Part shown: in pieces, positions 6,865 to 14,553 of the stretch | Layout of the letters: each line of letters begins with the position of its first letter | Numbering within the stretch: position 1 is the first letter of the stretch | DNA from: Acidovorax sp. FJL06 | GTDB taxonomy: Bacteria > Pseudomonadota > Gammaproteobacteria > Burkholderiales > Burkholderiaceae_C | NCBI RefSeq assembly: GCF_003852545.1 | Contig: NZ_QAJR01000027.1 | Location: 1 to 45,107 of the forward strand | DNA length: 45,107 nucleotides | Direction: 5' to 3' | Translations under genes and position numbers: made by a program | The notes under the pieces: generated by a model | Told to the model about the DNA's origin: nothing | The model's input: the letters and a program-made list of their open reading frames with translations, nothing else | Database searches by the model: none

Positions 6865-8472
6865 ATGCCTTCACCCACCCCCGTCCCCCCATCGCTCCCC
6901 ACCGTGCGCGAGGCCGTGCTCAACCTGCTGCGCGGCTTTCGCATCGACACCATCTTCGGCAACCCCGGCTCCACCGAGCTGCCGCTGTTCCTCGACTTCC
7001 CCCCGGACTTCCGCTACATCCTCGGCCTGCAGGAGTCGGTGGTGGTGGGCATGGCCGATGGCTACGCCCAGGCCACGCACAACGCAGCCTTTGTGAACCT
7101 GCATTCAGCGGCCGGTGTGGGCCATGCGATGGGCAACATCTTCACGGCGCACAAGAACCGCACGCCCATGGTCATCACGGCCGGGCAGCAGGCGCGCTCC
7201 ATCCTGCCGTTCGACCCCTTCCTGTTTTCGGGCCAGGCCACCGAACTGCCCAAGCCCTATGTGAAGTGGAGCGTCGAGCCCGCGCGCGCCGAAGACGTGC
7301 CCCTGGCCATCGCCCGGGCCTACTACATCGCCATGCAGCAGCCGCGTGGGCCGGTGCTGGTGTCTATCCCCGCCGACGACTGGGACAAGCCTTGCGAGCC
7401 GCTGCAGGCCCGCAGCGTGAGCACCGAGACGCGCCCCGAGCCCCGCGTGCTGCAGGCCATTGGCGATGCGCTGGATGGCGCAGAGCGCCCCGTGTTCGTG
7501 GTGGGCGCCGCCGTGGACCGCGACCGCGCCTGGGACGGCGTGGTGGCGCTGGCCGAGCGGCACAACGCCGCCGTGTGGATCGCGCCCATGTCCGGCCGCT
7601 GCGGCTTTCCGCAGGACCACCGCCTGTTTGCGGGCGTGCTGCCCGCCATGCGCGAGAAGATCGTGGCACTGCTCTCCGGGCACGACCTGGTGTTCGCGCT
7701 GGGCGCCGCCGCCTTCACCTACCACGTGGAAGGCTTCGGGCCGCACGTGCCGCCGGGCGCGCAACTGGTGCAGCTCATCGACGACCCGGGCACGGCCGCC
7801 TGGACGCCCGAGGGCACCTCGGCCGTGGGCAGTGTGCGCCTGGGCGTGCAGGACTTGCTCGCGCGCCCGGCGCCTGCAGCGCGTGCCCAGCCCCCGGCCC
7901 GCGCCGCGCGGCCACGGGCTGAGGCTTCGGTGCCCGGTGCCTTGATGAGCGTGCCCTACGTGATGCAGACCCTGGCCGAAGTGCGCGATGCAGCGTCCAT
8001 CGTGGTCGAGGAAGCCCCCAGCTCGCGCGCCGCCATGCACGCCTACCTGCCTATCCTGCAAAGCGAAACCTTCTACACCATGTGCAGCGGCGGCCTGGGC
8101 TACGGCCTGCCCGCCGCCGTGGGCGTGGCGCTGGCCACGCCGGACCGCAAGGTGATCGGGCTCATCGGCGATGGCTCGGCGATGTACTCCATCCAGGCGC
8201 TGTGGAGCGCAGCGCAACTCAAGCTCCCCATCACCTTCATCATCCTGAAGAACCGCCGCTATGCGGCGCTGCAGGAGTTCGCGCCCACCTTCGGCTTCCA
8301 CGAAGGCGACAAGCTCGAAGGCACCGACCTGCCCGACCTGGACTTCCTGGCGCTGGCGCGGGGCCAGGGCTGCGACGCCGCGCGCGTGAGCGATGCCAGC
8401 CAGTTGGCACAGGTGCTGCGCGACGCACTGGCGCATCCCCGCGCGATCCTGGTGGAGGTGGATGTAGCCTGA
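6865..8472 (+). CDS. mdlC: Benzoylformate decarboxylase (ThDP-dependent)
   Basis: A 535-residue thiamin-diphosphate enzyme that decarboxylates benzoylformate to benzaldehyde, as in the mandelate pathway. Active-site residues of the Pseudomonas putida enzyme are matched: Ser36 in FGNPGSTELP (Ser26), Glu57 in LGLQES (Glu47), His80 in NLHSAAGVGHAMGN (His70) and His287 in TYHVEGFG (near His281). The ThDP motif runs from IGDGSAMYS (about 434) to ILKNRRY. ATG 6865 gives the best N-terminus. No mandelate dehydrogenase or racemase lies beside it; instead a Bug receptor follows. Related 2-oxoacid decarboxylase specificities remain possible. Confidence 0.87.
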   Translation: MPSPTPVPPSLPTVREAVLNLLRGFRIDTIFGNPGSTELPLFLDFPPDFRYILGLQESVVVGMADGYAQATHNAAFVNLHSAAGVGHAMGNIFTAHKNRTPMVITAGQQARSILPFDPFLFSGQATELPKPYVKWSVEPARAEDVPLAIARAYYIAMQQPRGPVLVSIPADDWDKPCEPLQARSVSTETRPEPRVLQAIGDALDGAERPVFVVGAAVDRDRAWDGVVALAERHNAAVWIAPMSGRCGFPQDHRLFAGVLPAMREKIVALLSGHDLVFALGAAAFTYHVEGFGPHVPPGAQLVQLIDDPGTAAWTPEGTSAVGSVRLGVQDLLARPAPAARAQPPARAARPRAEASVPGALMSVPYVMQTLAEVRDAASIVVEEAPSSRAAMHAYLPILQSETFYTMCSGGLGYGLPAAVGVALATPDRKVIGLIGDGSAMYSIQALWSAAQLKLPITFIILKNRRYAALQEFAPTFGFHEGDKLEGTDLPDLDFLALARGQGCDAARVSDASQLAQVLRDALAHPRAILVEVDVA

Positions 8473-8560
8473 CACCGCCCCTCGGCGGGGTGCCCATCGC
8501 CGCCAAACTTTTGGTTTATTGCACAAGATCCGGCACACCCGGGCTTTATCGGAGACAAGC

Positions 8561-9562
8561 ATGCATTCCTACCCCCTTCGCACCCCACGCCGCCTGCTGG
8601 GCGCACTGGCCCTGGCGGGCACGGCCTTCGGCCTGCTGCTGCAGCCCGCCCAGGCCCAGACCGAGGCCTGGCCCGGCAAGCCCATCAAGGTGATCGTGAA
8701 CTTCCCGGCGGGCGGCGCGGCCGACCAGATCGCGCGTGCGGTCACCGTGCCGCTGCAGACGGCGCTGGGCCAGCCCGTGGTGGTCGAGAACCGGGGCGGC
8801 GCGGGCGGCAACATCGGCGGCGAAGCGGTGGCCAAATCGCCGGCCGATGGCTACACCCTGCTCATGAGTTCGGGCGGCATGGTGTCGGTCAACCCGCACC
8901 TGTACCCCAAGATGCCATTCGACCCCACCAAGGACCTGGTGCCCGTGGCGGCTGCCGCGCGGGTGCTGGTGTTCCTGGAGGTCCGGCCCACGCTGCCGGT
9001 CAACACCATCCAGGAGTTCATGCAGTACCTCCGTGCCAACCCGGGCAAGCTGAGCTTTGGCACGCCGGGCAACGGCAGTTCGCCCCACCTGGCGGCGGAG
9101 ATGCTCAAGGCCCAGGCCAACGTGTTCGCGGTGCATGTGCCCTACCGCGGCGCCGCCCCGGCCATGCAGGACCTGCTGGGCGGACAGGTGGACTTCATGT
9201 TCGACCCGGGCATCGGACTCCAGCACGTGAGGGCCGGCAAACTCAAGCTGCTGGCCGTGGGCAGCGCCAAGCGCTCGCCCCTGTTCCCCGACGTGCCCAC
9301 GCTGGAGGAAGTGGGCCTCAAGGGCTTTGACGCCGACACCTGGTTTGGCTTCTACGCCCCCGCCGGCACGCCGCCCGAGCTGGTGGCGCGCCTGAACCGC
9401 GAAATCAACAAGGTGCTGGCCACGCCGGCCGTGAAGGAGCGCATCCATGCACTGGGCGGCGTGCCCGCGCCCATGTCTGCGGCCGACTTCCACGCCCGCG
9501 CCGCCATCGACAGCATGCGCTTTGGCGCCCTCATCAAGGCCCGCAACATCAAGGGAGACTGA
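8561..9562 (+). CDS. Bug/TctC-type periplasmic solute receptor
   Basis: A 333-residue periplasmic receptor of the Bug (TctC) family, which bind carboxylates in betaproteobacteria. A signal peptide covers about residues 1-29 (LLGALALAGTAFGLLLQPAQAQ, cleaved after AQA). Family motifs follow: WPGKPIKVIVNFPAGGAADQIAR, VENRGGAGGNIGG, AKSPADGYTLLM, PYRGAAPAMQDLLGGQVDFMFD and the C-terminal GFYAPAGTPP. ATG 8561 has GGAGA 6 bases upstream. It follows mdlC by 88 bases on the same strand and is probably co-transcribed. No TctA/TctB membrane subunits are present, so it is an orphan receptor; binding of an aromatic 2-oxoacid is a guess from context. Confidence 0.93.
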   Translation: MHSYPLRTPRRLLGALALAGTAFGLLLQPAQAQTEAWPGKPIKVIVNFPAGGAADQIARAVTVPLQTALGQPVVVENRGGAGGNIGGEAVAKSPADGYTLLMSSGGMVSVNPHLYPKMPFDPTKDLVPVAAAARVLVFLEVRPTLPVNTIQEFMQYLRANPGKLSFGTPGNGSSPHLAAEMLKAQANVFAVHVPYRGAAPAMQDLLGGQVDFMFDPGIGLQHVRAGKLKLLAVGSAKRSPLFPDVPTLEEVGLKGFDADTWFGFYAPAGTPPELVARLNREINKVLATPAVKERIHALGGVPAPMSAADFHARAAIDSMRFGALIKARNIKGD

Positions 9563-9645
9563 TGCCCCGAATGCCCGCGCGCGGCAGTGCGAGATTGGCG
9601 ATGGTCTACAGTCCCGCGCTTTGTCACAACCTCAGAGGTACTGCC

Positions 9646-10059
9646 ATGGCGCGCAAGCCCCAGATCATCCTGTCGTCGCTCGACGTTGACCGCATCGAGG
9701 CCCTGCTGGCCGCGATTCCGGCCAGCGTCTTTCCGGGCAAGGCCGAGCTACAGGCAGAGCTGGACCGGGCGGACGTGGTGGCGCCCGAGGAGATCCCGCC
9801 CAATGTCGTGACCATGAACTCCACTGTGCAGTTTTCCATCCTGGAGACGGGCAAGGAGTTCTGCCTGACGCTGGTCTACCCCCGCGATGCCGATGGCACC
9901 GCAGACCGCATCTCGATCTTCGCCCCCGTGGGCAGCGCCCTGCTGGGCCTGGCGGTGGGCGACGAACTGGCCTGGCCCGGCCCGGGTGGCAAGTCGATGA
10001 CGGTGCGGGTGAAAGACATCCTGTACCAGCCTGAAAGCGCGGGCGAACTGCACCGTTGA
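9646..10059 (+). CDS. rnk: Nucleoside diphosphate kinase regulator
   Basis: A 137-residue protein of the Rnk family, small relatives of GreA/GreB that bind RNA polymerase and were first linked to nucleoside diphosphate kinase levels. The N-terminal part (DVDRIEALLAAIP) forms the short helical arm, and the C-terminal FKBP-like fold shows VTMNSTVQF, CLTLVYPRDAD, ISIFAPVGSALLGLAVGDE and the closing VRVKDILYQPESAGE. ATG 9646 with AGAGG upstream matches the usual family length; the frame is open further upstream to 9562 but those residues are not family-like. Confidence 0.9.
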   Translation: MARKPQIILSSLDVDRIEALLAAIPASVFPGKAELQAELDRADVVAPEEIPPNVVTMNSTVQFSILETGKEFCLTLVYPRDADGTADRISIFAPVGSALLGLAVGDELAWPGPGGKSMTVRVKDILYQPESAGELHR

Positions 10060-10119
10060 TGCCCCGCCGCCAGGCAGCGGGCCACATGCTGCTTGGCGCA
10101 ATACCGGCCACCAGTGACA

Positions 10120-10521
10120 ATGGCAGCCGCCATGACCACGCCGCCCCCACCGCAGGCACCAGACCTGCCGCCGTCCATCGACCCGTTCGACCCGGACTCC
10201 ACCCTCGCCTTTCAAAGCCGCATGGAGCGGGCGCCCGAGTGGTTCTGCTCTTTCCTGGCCGGCAACAGCCGTGAAAAAAGCCGCCTCAAACGCGAGGTGG
10301 CCACCATGAAGGGCTCGGTGGTGTGGCTGGTACAGCAGCGCCGCCAGGGCAACTGGACGGCCGATGAGCGCGCCCATCTGCGCGGCGTGATGCGCTCGGC
10401 ATCGTCCGTCAGCCCTTATCTCTTCGTGTGGGTGATCCCCGGGTCCATGCTGATCCTGCCCTTCATGGCCTGGTTTCTGGACCGGCAGCGCAAGCGGCGC
10501 GCGCGCCTGCCCTCGGCCTGA
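10120..10521 (+). CDS. LETM1-like membrane protein
   Basis: A roughly 133-residue protein with a LETM1-like segment. It starts with a proline-rich tail, then a basic helical stretch (SREKSRLKREVATMKGSVVWLV) and one hydrophobic segment near the C-terminus in SPYLFVWVIPGSMLILPFMAWFLDR, resembling the core of LETM1 proteins. In mitochondria these act in cation/proton exchange; the bacterial short forms are uncharacterised. The start is uncertain: ATG 10120 and ATG 10132 are both possible, and TTG 10093 is in frame. It follows rnk on the same strand. Confidence 0.6.
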   Translation: MAAAMTTPPPPQAPDLPPSIDPFDPDSTLAFQSRMERAPEWFCSFLAGNSREKSRLKREVATMKGSVVWLVQQRRQGNWTADERAHLRGVMRSASSVSPYLFVWVIPGSMLILPFMAWFLDRQRKRRARLPSA

Positions 10522-10563
10522 CTCGGACGCGGGCGCCCTCCCCCTGGGGGCAGGGTCCAAACG

Positions 10564-11691
10564 CTAGGCCCAGTGGCTGGACACCGCCACCAGCATGCCC
10601 GCCCCCACCAGGCCCAGCTGCCAGCGCAGCGCCGTGGTCCACGAGGGCACATGGCGTTCCACCCGCAGGTACAGCACCCGCCCGGCGGCCAGCGACAGCG
10701 CAAAGGCCAGCAGCATGCCCAGCGCATTGACCACTGGCGCATCGGGCCACAGATGGCTGACCACGGCGTTCACAAGCAGGCACACCGAGAAGTGCACCAG
10801 GAAAACCGAATACGACATCTGCCCCAGCTGCACCAGGGGCGCAATCCCGCGCCATGACCGCAGGCGCTCGGAGCGCAGGGCCAGCACCAGGCCCAGCGCG
10901 GCCACCAGGGCCACCGCAATGCGTCCCCGGAAATCCATCGCCAGCGCCGTGCCGCCCAGCAGCACCATGGCCGCCAGCCAGCCCTGCGCCTGCGGCCCCT
11001 GGGGCGCGCGCGCAGCCCAGCAGGCCATCATGCCCAGCCCATAGGCGCCAAAGAAGTACAGCGCCCACATGTCCAGCCCGCCCATGCGGTTGAACACCCA
11101 GAGCGACGCCGCCGTGCACGCCACGGCGAGCGCCTGGCCCAGGGCCCCGGCATGGCGGCGCACCCAGGCCCCCGGCAGGGCCTTGACGCCCGCCAGCAGC
11201 AGCACCCCCATGGCAAACAGCTGGAAGTCGATGGCCACGTACCAGACGCCGGCCGACAAGGCGCCCTCGCCCACGATGTCCTGCAGCAGCAGCGCATTGG
11301 CCAGCAACTGCGACAGGGTGGGCTGCTCAGGGACCGACGGATGCCCCATCCAGGGCCGCACCAGGGCAGACACCACCACCGACAGCACCAATGCCACGGC
11401 ATAGGGCACCACCAGCCGCACGAACCGCTTGGCGATGGCATTGCCCGCATGGTCGAACCGCGCCACGCCCTGGGGCGCCAGGCTGGCCGCCGCCAGGTAG
11501 CCCCCCAGCACCAGAAACACCTGCACGGCCATGCGGCCGTAGTCGTACAGCCAGGCCAGCAGCGTGGGCGCCAGCGGGTGGGCAATGTCCGACATCGGGC
11601 CGTAGAAGGCCAGGTGGTGCCAGACGATGGTGGCGCACGCCATGCCCTTGATCATGTCGATCAGCGGCATGCGGGAGGTGGAAGAAGACAT
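10564..11691 (-). CDS. Acyltransferase 3 family membrane protein
   Basis: A 375-residue multi-pass membrane acyltransferase (acyltransferase 3 / OafA type) with about ten hydrophobic segments. The N-terminal region MPLIDMIKGMACATIVWHH carries the conserved His near the membrane, followed by VQVFLVLGGYLAA. Such proteins transfer acyl groups to exported glycans or lipids; the substrate cannot be read from sequence. The frame extends to 11802, but SSSTSRMPLIDMIKG from ATG 11691 is the natural N-terminus. It is isolated, with no polysaccharide genes nearby. Confidence 0.86.
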   Translation of the reverse strand: MSSSTSRMPLIDMIKGMACATIVWHHLAFYGPMSDIAHPLAPTLLAWLYDYGRMAVQVFLVLGGYLAAASLAPQGVARFDHAGNAIAKRFVRLVVPYAVALVLSVVVSALVRPWMGHPSVPEQPTLSQLLANALLLQDIVGEGALSAGVWYVAIDFQLFAMGVLLLAGVKALPGAWVRRHAGALGQALAVACTAASLWVFNRMGGLDMWALYFFGAYGLGMMACWAARAPQGPQAQGWLAAMVLLGGTALAMDFRGRIAVALVAALGLVLALRSERLRSWRGIAPLVQLGQMSYSVFLVHFSVCLLVNAVVSHLWPDAPVVNALGMLLAFALSLAAGRVLYLRVERHVPSWTTALRWQLGLVGAGMLVAVSSHWA

Positions 11692-11837
11692 GTTGTTCTG
11701 GGTGGAATCAACCGGCCAGGGCGCGGCGGGCCCTGGGGCAAACCCGCTATTGTCCTCCGTCAGCGGTTTTTTTGCATGCCCTTCGTGTCGCCGCCATGTC
11801 AATGCGGTACCGCAGAGACCTTCTTCTATTTCCTGAA

Positions 11838-11857
11838 TTTTCAGTATTTACTGAAAA
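11838..11857. promoter_or_regulatory. Perfect palindrome upstream of the decayed GbsR-like gene
   Basis: TTTTCAGTA-TT-TACTGAAAA has 9-base perfect arms and lies 36 bases before the start of the broken regulator gene. The position is typical of an autoregulatory operator for a GbsR/MarR-type repressor. It is AT-rich within a GC-rich region, which favours a real site. Which protein now uses it, if any, is unknown. Confidence 0.6.
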
Positions 11858-11893
11858 CCCAGGAAGCAGGAGCGCAATGCGCCTTCATGGTCT

Positions 11894-12082
11894 ATGCCAC
11901 ATCCTTCCCCCTTGAACCGCCAGTTCGTGGCCCATTTTGGCGAAATGGGCAGCCACAGGGGCATCAACCGCACGGTGGGCCAGATGTACGCGCTCATCTT
12001 CCTGCCCCCGCCCGCTCAACACGGACGAGATCGCCGAGATGCTGGGGTTCTCGCGCACCAACGTGAGCTTGGGTCTCAAGGA
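11894..12082 (+). pseudogene. Broken GbsR/MarR-type regulator remnant
   Basis: From ATG 11894 the frame reads MPHPSPLNRQFVAHFGEMGS then GINRTVGQMYALIFL, the start of a GbsR-like MarR-family regulator. Near 12005-12011 the frame breaks, and family sequence resumes in another frame as PLNTDEIAEMLGFSRTNVSLGLKE (from 12012). Seven bases lie between the two blocks where six or nine would keep frame, so a small indel is implied. Similarity stops at about 12082, well short of a full regulator of about 160-190 residues, so the 3' part is deleted too. The remnant is followed by the 3' end of an oppositely oriented receptor gene. Confidence 0.78.
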
Positions 12083-12106
12083 AAGGCGCGCAGCGACTCA
12101 GGGGGC

Positions 12107-13243
12107 TCAATACCTGAGACTGCCTTCCGCATCCACGATGGCCAGTTCCACATAGGTAGAGCCGTTGTGGCTCTTGGGCGAATACTTCACGCTGAAGCGC
12201 CCGAACGCGATCTCTCCGCTGTCTTCCATCGCCTTGGTGAAGGATTCGGTGGTGAGGTTGCGGCCGGCGCGGCGCAGCCCCTCCACCAACAGGCGCGCGT
12301 GCACAAAGCCCTCCAGCTGCGACGCGGATGGCTGGGCCCCCGGTGACCTGGCTTTCAGCAGCGCCAGGTACTCTGCCACCACCGGCACCGTGGTGCTGCG
12401 CAGCGAGGGCATGATCTGCGCGAGGATGATGCCGCGCGCCTTGTCCTTGAGTTCGCGGTGGATCACGTCCATGCTGGCCACGGAGAACCCATAGTAGGCG
12501 GGCCGCGCCGGCGTGGCCTGCACGGCCTTGACGTAGCTGGTGAAGGTAGTGCCCGCCGTGGCCACGATCACGGCCTGGGGCTGGGCCCTCTCGGTGGCCT
12601 GCGCCGCAGCGGCAAAGTCGGGCTGCTTGGGGTCCACCTTGATCTCGGTGAAGAAGGCGAGCTTTTCCTCCTCGGACGCTTTCTTGAGTTCCGCCAGCAG
12701 CGTCTTGCCCAGGCCATCGTCCTGGTAGAACACGGCCACGCGGCTGATGCCCTGGTGGCGCAGCTGCGAAACGATGCGGCCCGCTTCGCTCGCATAGCCG
12801 GCCCGCACGTGGAAGACATAGGGGTTCAGGTTTTCGCGGAACGCTGAGGCGCCCGTGACCGGCCCGAACAGCAGCGTGCGGTGCTCCTTGATCAGCGGCA
12901 GGATGGCCGCCGTCTGCGCCGTGCCCGTGCTGTTGTAGATCATGAAGACCTTGTCGTTCTCCAGCAGCTGGCGCGTGTTCTCCACGGCCTTGGGGGTGTC
13001 GAAGCCATCGTCCAGCGTGGTGTAGCGGATCACCCGGCCATGCACGCCCCCCTGGGCGTTCACGGCATCGAACATGAGCCGCGAGCCCTCGCCATACTGC
13101 GCCGTCTGCGCGCCCAGCGGCCCCGAGAGCACCGCCGACGCCCCCAGGCGGATCTCGTCGGCGGTCACGCCCTCATTGCGGGCCTGCGCCCCCTGGCTGG
13201 CACCCAGGGCCAGCAGCAGCCCCAGCAGACATGAACGAAGCAT
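12107..13243 (-). CDS. LivK-type ABC transporter receptor (orphan)
   Basis: A 378-residue periplasmic binding protein of the branched-chain amino acid receptor type. A signal peptide (LRSCLLGLLLALGASQGAQA) is followed by TADEIRLGASAVLSGPLGAQ, the family N-terminal strand, and the two-lobe fold with VFMIYNSTGTAQTAAILPL and RVAVFYQDDGLGKTLL. ATG 13243 is preceded by GAGGGA at a suitable distance; residues further upstream in the frame are not signal-like. No permease or ATPase genes are adjacent, so it may feed a transporter coded elsewhere or act as a sensor partner. The ligand is unknown. Confidence 0.9.
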   Translation of the reverse strand: MLRSCLLGLLLALGASQGAQARNEGVTADEIRLGASAVLSGPLGAQTAQYGEGSRLMFDAVNAQGGVHGRVIRYTTLDDGFDTPKAVENTRQLLENDKVFMIYNSTGTAQTAAILPLIKEHRTLLFGPVTGASAFRENLNPYVFHVRAGYASEAGRIVSQLRHQGISRVAVFYQDDGLGKTLLAELKKASEEEKLAFFTEIKVDPKQPDFAAAAQATERAQPQAVIVATAGTTFTSYVKAVQATPARPAYYGFSVASMDVIHRELKDKARGIILAQIMPSLRSTTVPVVAEYLALLKARSPGAQPSASQLEGFVHARLLVEGLRRAGRNLTTESFTKAMEDSGEIAFGRFSVKYSPKSHNGSTYVELAIVDAEGSLRY

Positions 13244-13392
13244 GGAAGAGTCCCTCGGGGCAACGATGAAAGAACGGCGCTGCGGCAAGCCGGGCCATCT
13301 GGTTATTAATCATCATCATTGTTCGCAACCGGCCTGCCGTCTATTGGGGGTTTGCCCTGTCGCGATCCGCCCACAGGCAAGCCCCCAAACGG

Positions 13393-13427
13393 CTGCGCCC
13401 GCAGCGTGTCAAACGCTGCGGGCGCAG
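13393..13427 (-). terminator. 15-base-pair hairpin downstream of nitronate monooxygenase gene
   Basis: CTGCGCCCGCAGCGT (13393-13407) pairs perfectly with ACGCTGCGGGCGCAG (13413-13427) around a 5-base loop. It lies 25 bases beyond the stop of the minus-strand nitronate monooxygenase gene. The T-run after it on the minus strand is short (CCGTTTGGGG), so it may end transcription inefficiently or protect the 3' end. Confidence 0.6.
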
Positions 13428-13452
13428 AAGGCCGGGGAAGCGCGCGGCGCAA

Positions 13453-14406
13453 TCAGAGCTTCAGGCGGGCCCGGGCTGCCTCGTATTCAGCGCGCAGCCT
13501 GGCCACCAGATCCGCCGTGCTGGTCACGGCATCAATGGCACCAATGCCCTGGCCGCAGCCCCAGATGTCCTTCCAGGCCTTCTTGGCGTCGCCGCCGAAG
13601 TTCATCTTGCTGGGGTCGGACTCGGGCAGGTTGTCGGGGTCCATGCCAGCGGCACGGATCGAGGGCGCCAGGTAGTTGCCGTGCACACCCGTGAACAGGT
13701 TGCTGTAGACGATGTCGTCCGAGCTGCCCGCCACGATGGCCTGCTTGTAGTCATCGCTGGCACGCGCTTCGTGTGTGGCAATGAAGGCCGAGCCGATGTA
13801 ACCGAAGTCCGCGCCCATGGCCTGCGCGGCCAGCACCGCGTCGCCGCTGGCGATGGAACCGCTCAGTGCAATGGGGCCGTCGAACCACTGGCGAATTTCC
13901 TGGATCAGCGCAAACGGGCTCTTCACGCCCGCATGGCCACCCGCACCCGCCGCCACGGCGATCAGGCCGTCGGCGCCCTTTTCAATCGCCTTGCGCGCAA
14001 ACTTGTTGTTGATGATGTCATGCAGCACCACGCCGCCCCAGGCGTGCACGGCCTGGTTCACGTCCTCGCGCGCGCCCAGGCTGGTGATGATGATCGGCAC
14101 CTTGTACTTGGCGCAGACCTGCATGTCGTGCTCCAGCCGATCATTGCTCTTGTGCACGATCTGGTTGATGGCAAAGGGCGCGGCGGGCTTGTCGGGGTTG
14201 GCCTTGTTGTAGGCCGCCAGCGTTTCGGTGATCTCGGCCAGCCATTCATCGAGCAGCTCGGCGGGGCGGGCGTTGAGCGCGGGCATGGAGCCCACCACGC
14301 CGGCCTTGCACTGCTCGATCACGAGCTTGGGGTTGCTGATGATGAACAGCGGCGAGCCGATGACGGGCAGCGACAGGTTTTGCAGCACGGGAGGCAGTTT
14401 GGACAT
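13453..14406 (-). CDS. Nitronate monooxygenase family flavoprotein
   Basis: A 317-residue FMN-dependent TIM-barrel protein of the nitronate monooxygenase (2-nitropropane dioxygenase) family, which oxidises alkyl nitronates such as propionate 3-nitronate to carbonyls and nitrite. Visible features are the N-terminal NLSLPVIGSPLFIISNPKLV, VGSMPALNARP, AAGAGGHAG for phosphate/FMN binding, and ALSGSIASGDAVLAAQAMGADFGYIGSAF. It lies 147 bases downstream of the acyl-CoA dehydrogenase on the same strand; this pairing is frequent in beta-oxidation clusters. Some homologues instead act as enoyl reductases, so the substrate is uncertain. Confidence 0.9.
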   Translation of the reverse strand: MSKLPPVLQNLSLPVIGSPLFIISNPKLVIEQCKAGVVGSMPALNARPAELLDEWLAEITETLAAYNKANPDKPAAPFAINQIVHKSNDRLEHDMQVCAKYKVPIIITSLGAREDVNQAVHAWGGVVLHDIINNKFARKAIEKGADGLIAVAAGAGGHAGVKSPFALIQEIRQWFDGPIALSGSIASGDAVLAAQAMGADFGYIGSAFIATHEARASDDYKQAIVAGSSDDIVYSNLFTGVHGNYLAPSIRAAGMDPDNLPESDPSKMNFGGDAKKAWKDIWGCGQGIGAIDAVTSTADLVARLRAEYEAARARLKL

Positions 14407-14441
14407 GGCAACGACTTCCAGGACAAAGAATGGTTTTGAAT

Positions 14442-14495
14442 GAAAAAGGCTGTAGCGCCTTCACAGCAAGCGCTATCAGCTATTGTTTTTATAGC
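14442..14495. repeat. Dispersed AT-tract palindromic repeat, intergenic copy
   Basis: The element reads GAAAAAGGCTGTAGCGC, spacer, AAGCGCTATCAGCTATTG, then a T-run and ATAGCA. The GGCTGTAGCGC and GCGCTATCAGC arms are imperfectly complementary. It lies between the nitronate monooxygenase and acyl-CoA dehydrogenase genes. Related copies occur at 1327, 23766, 25961, 36272 and 39690. Confidence 0.65.
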
Positions 14496-14553
14496 ACCCA
14501 CCCACTGCATCACAGCGGGTGGGGTCTCCTCACACACCGGGCGTGGCCGGCGC

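Noticed and set aside
11692-11893. Longer N-terminus for the acyltransferase (start at 11802)
   Set aside because: The extra residues are not family-like and the natural N-terminus begins at 11691.
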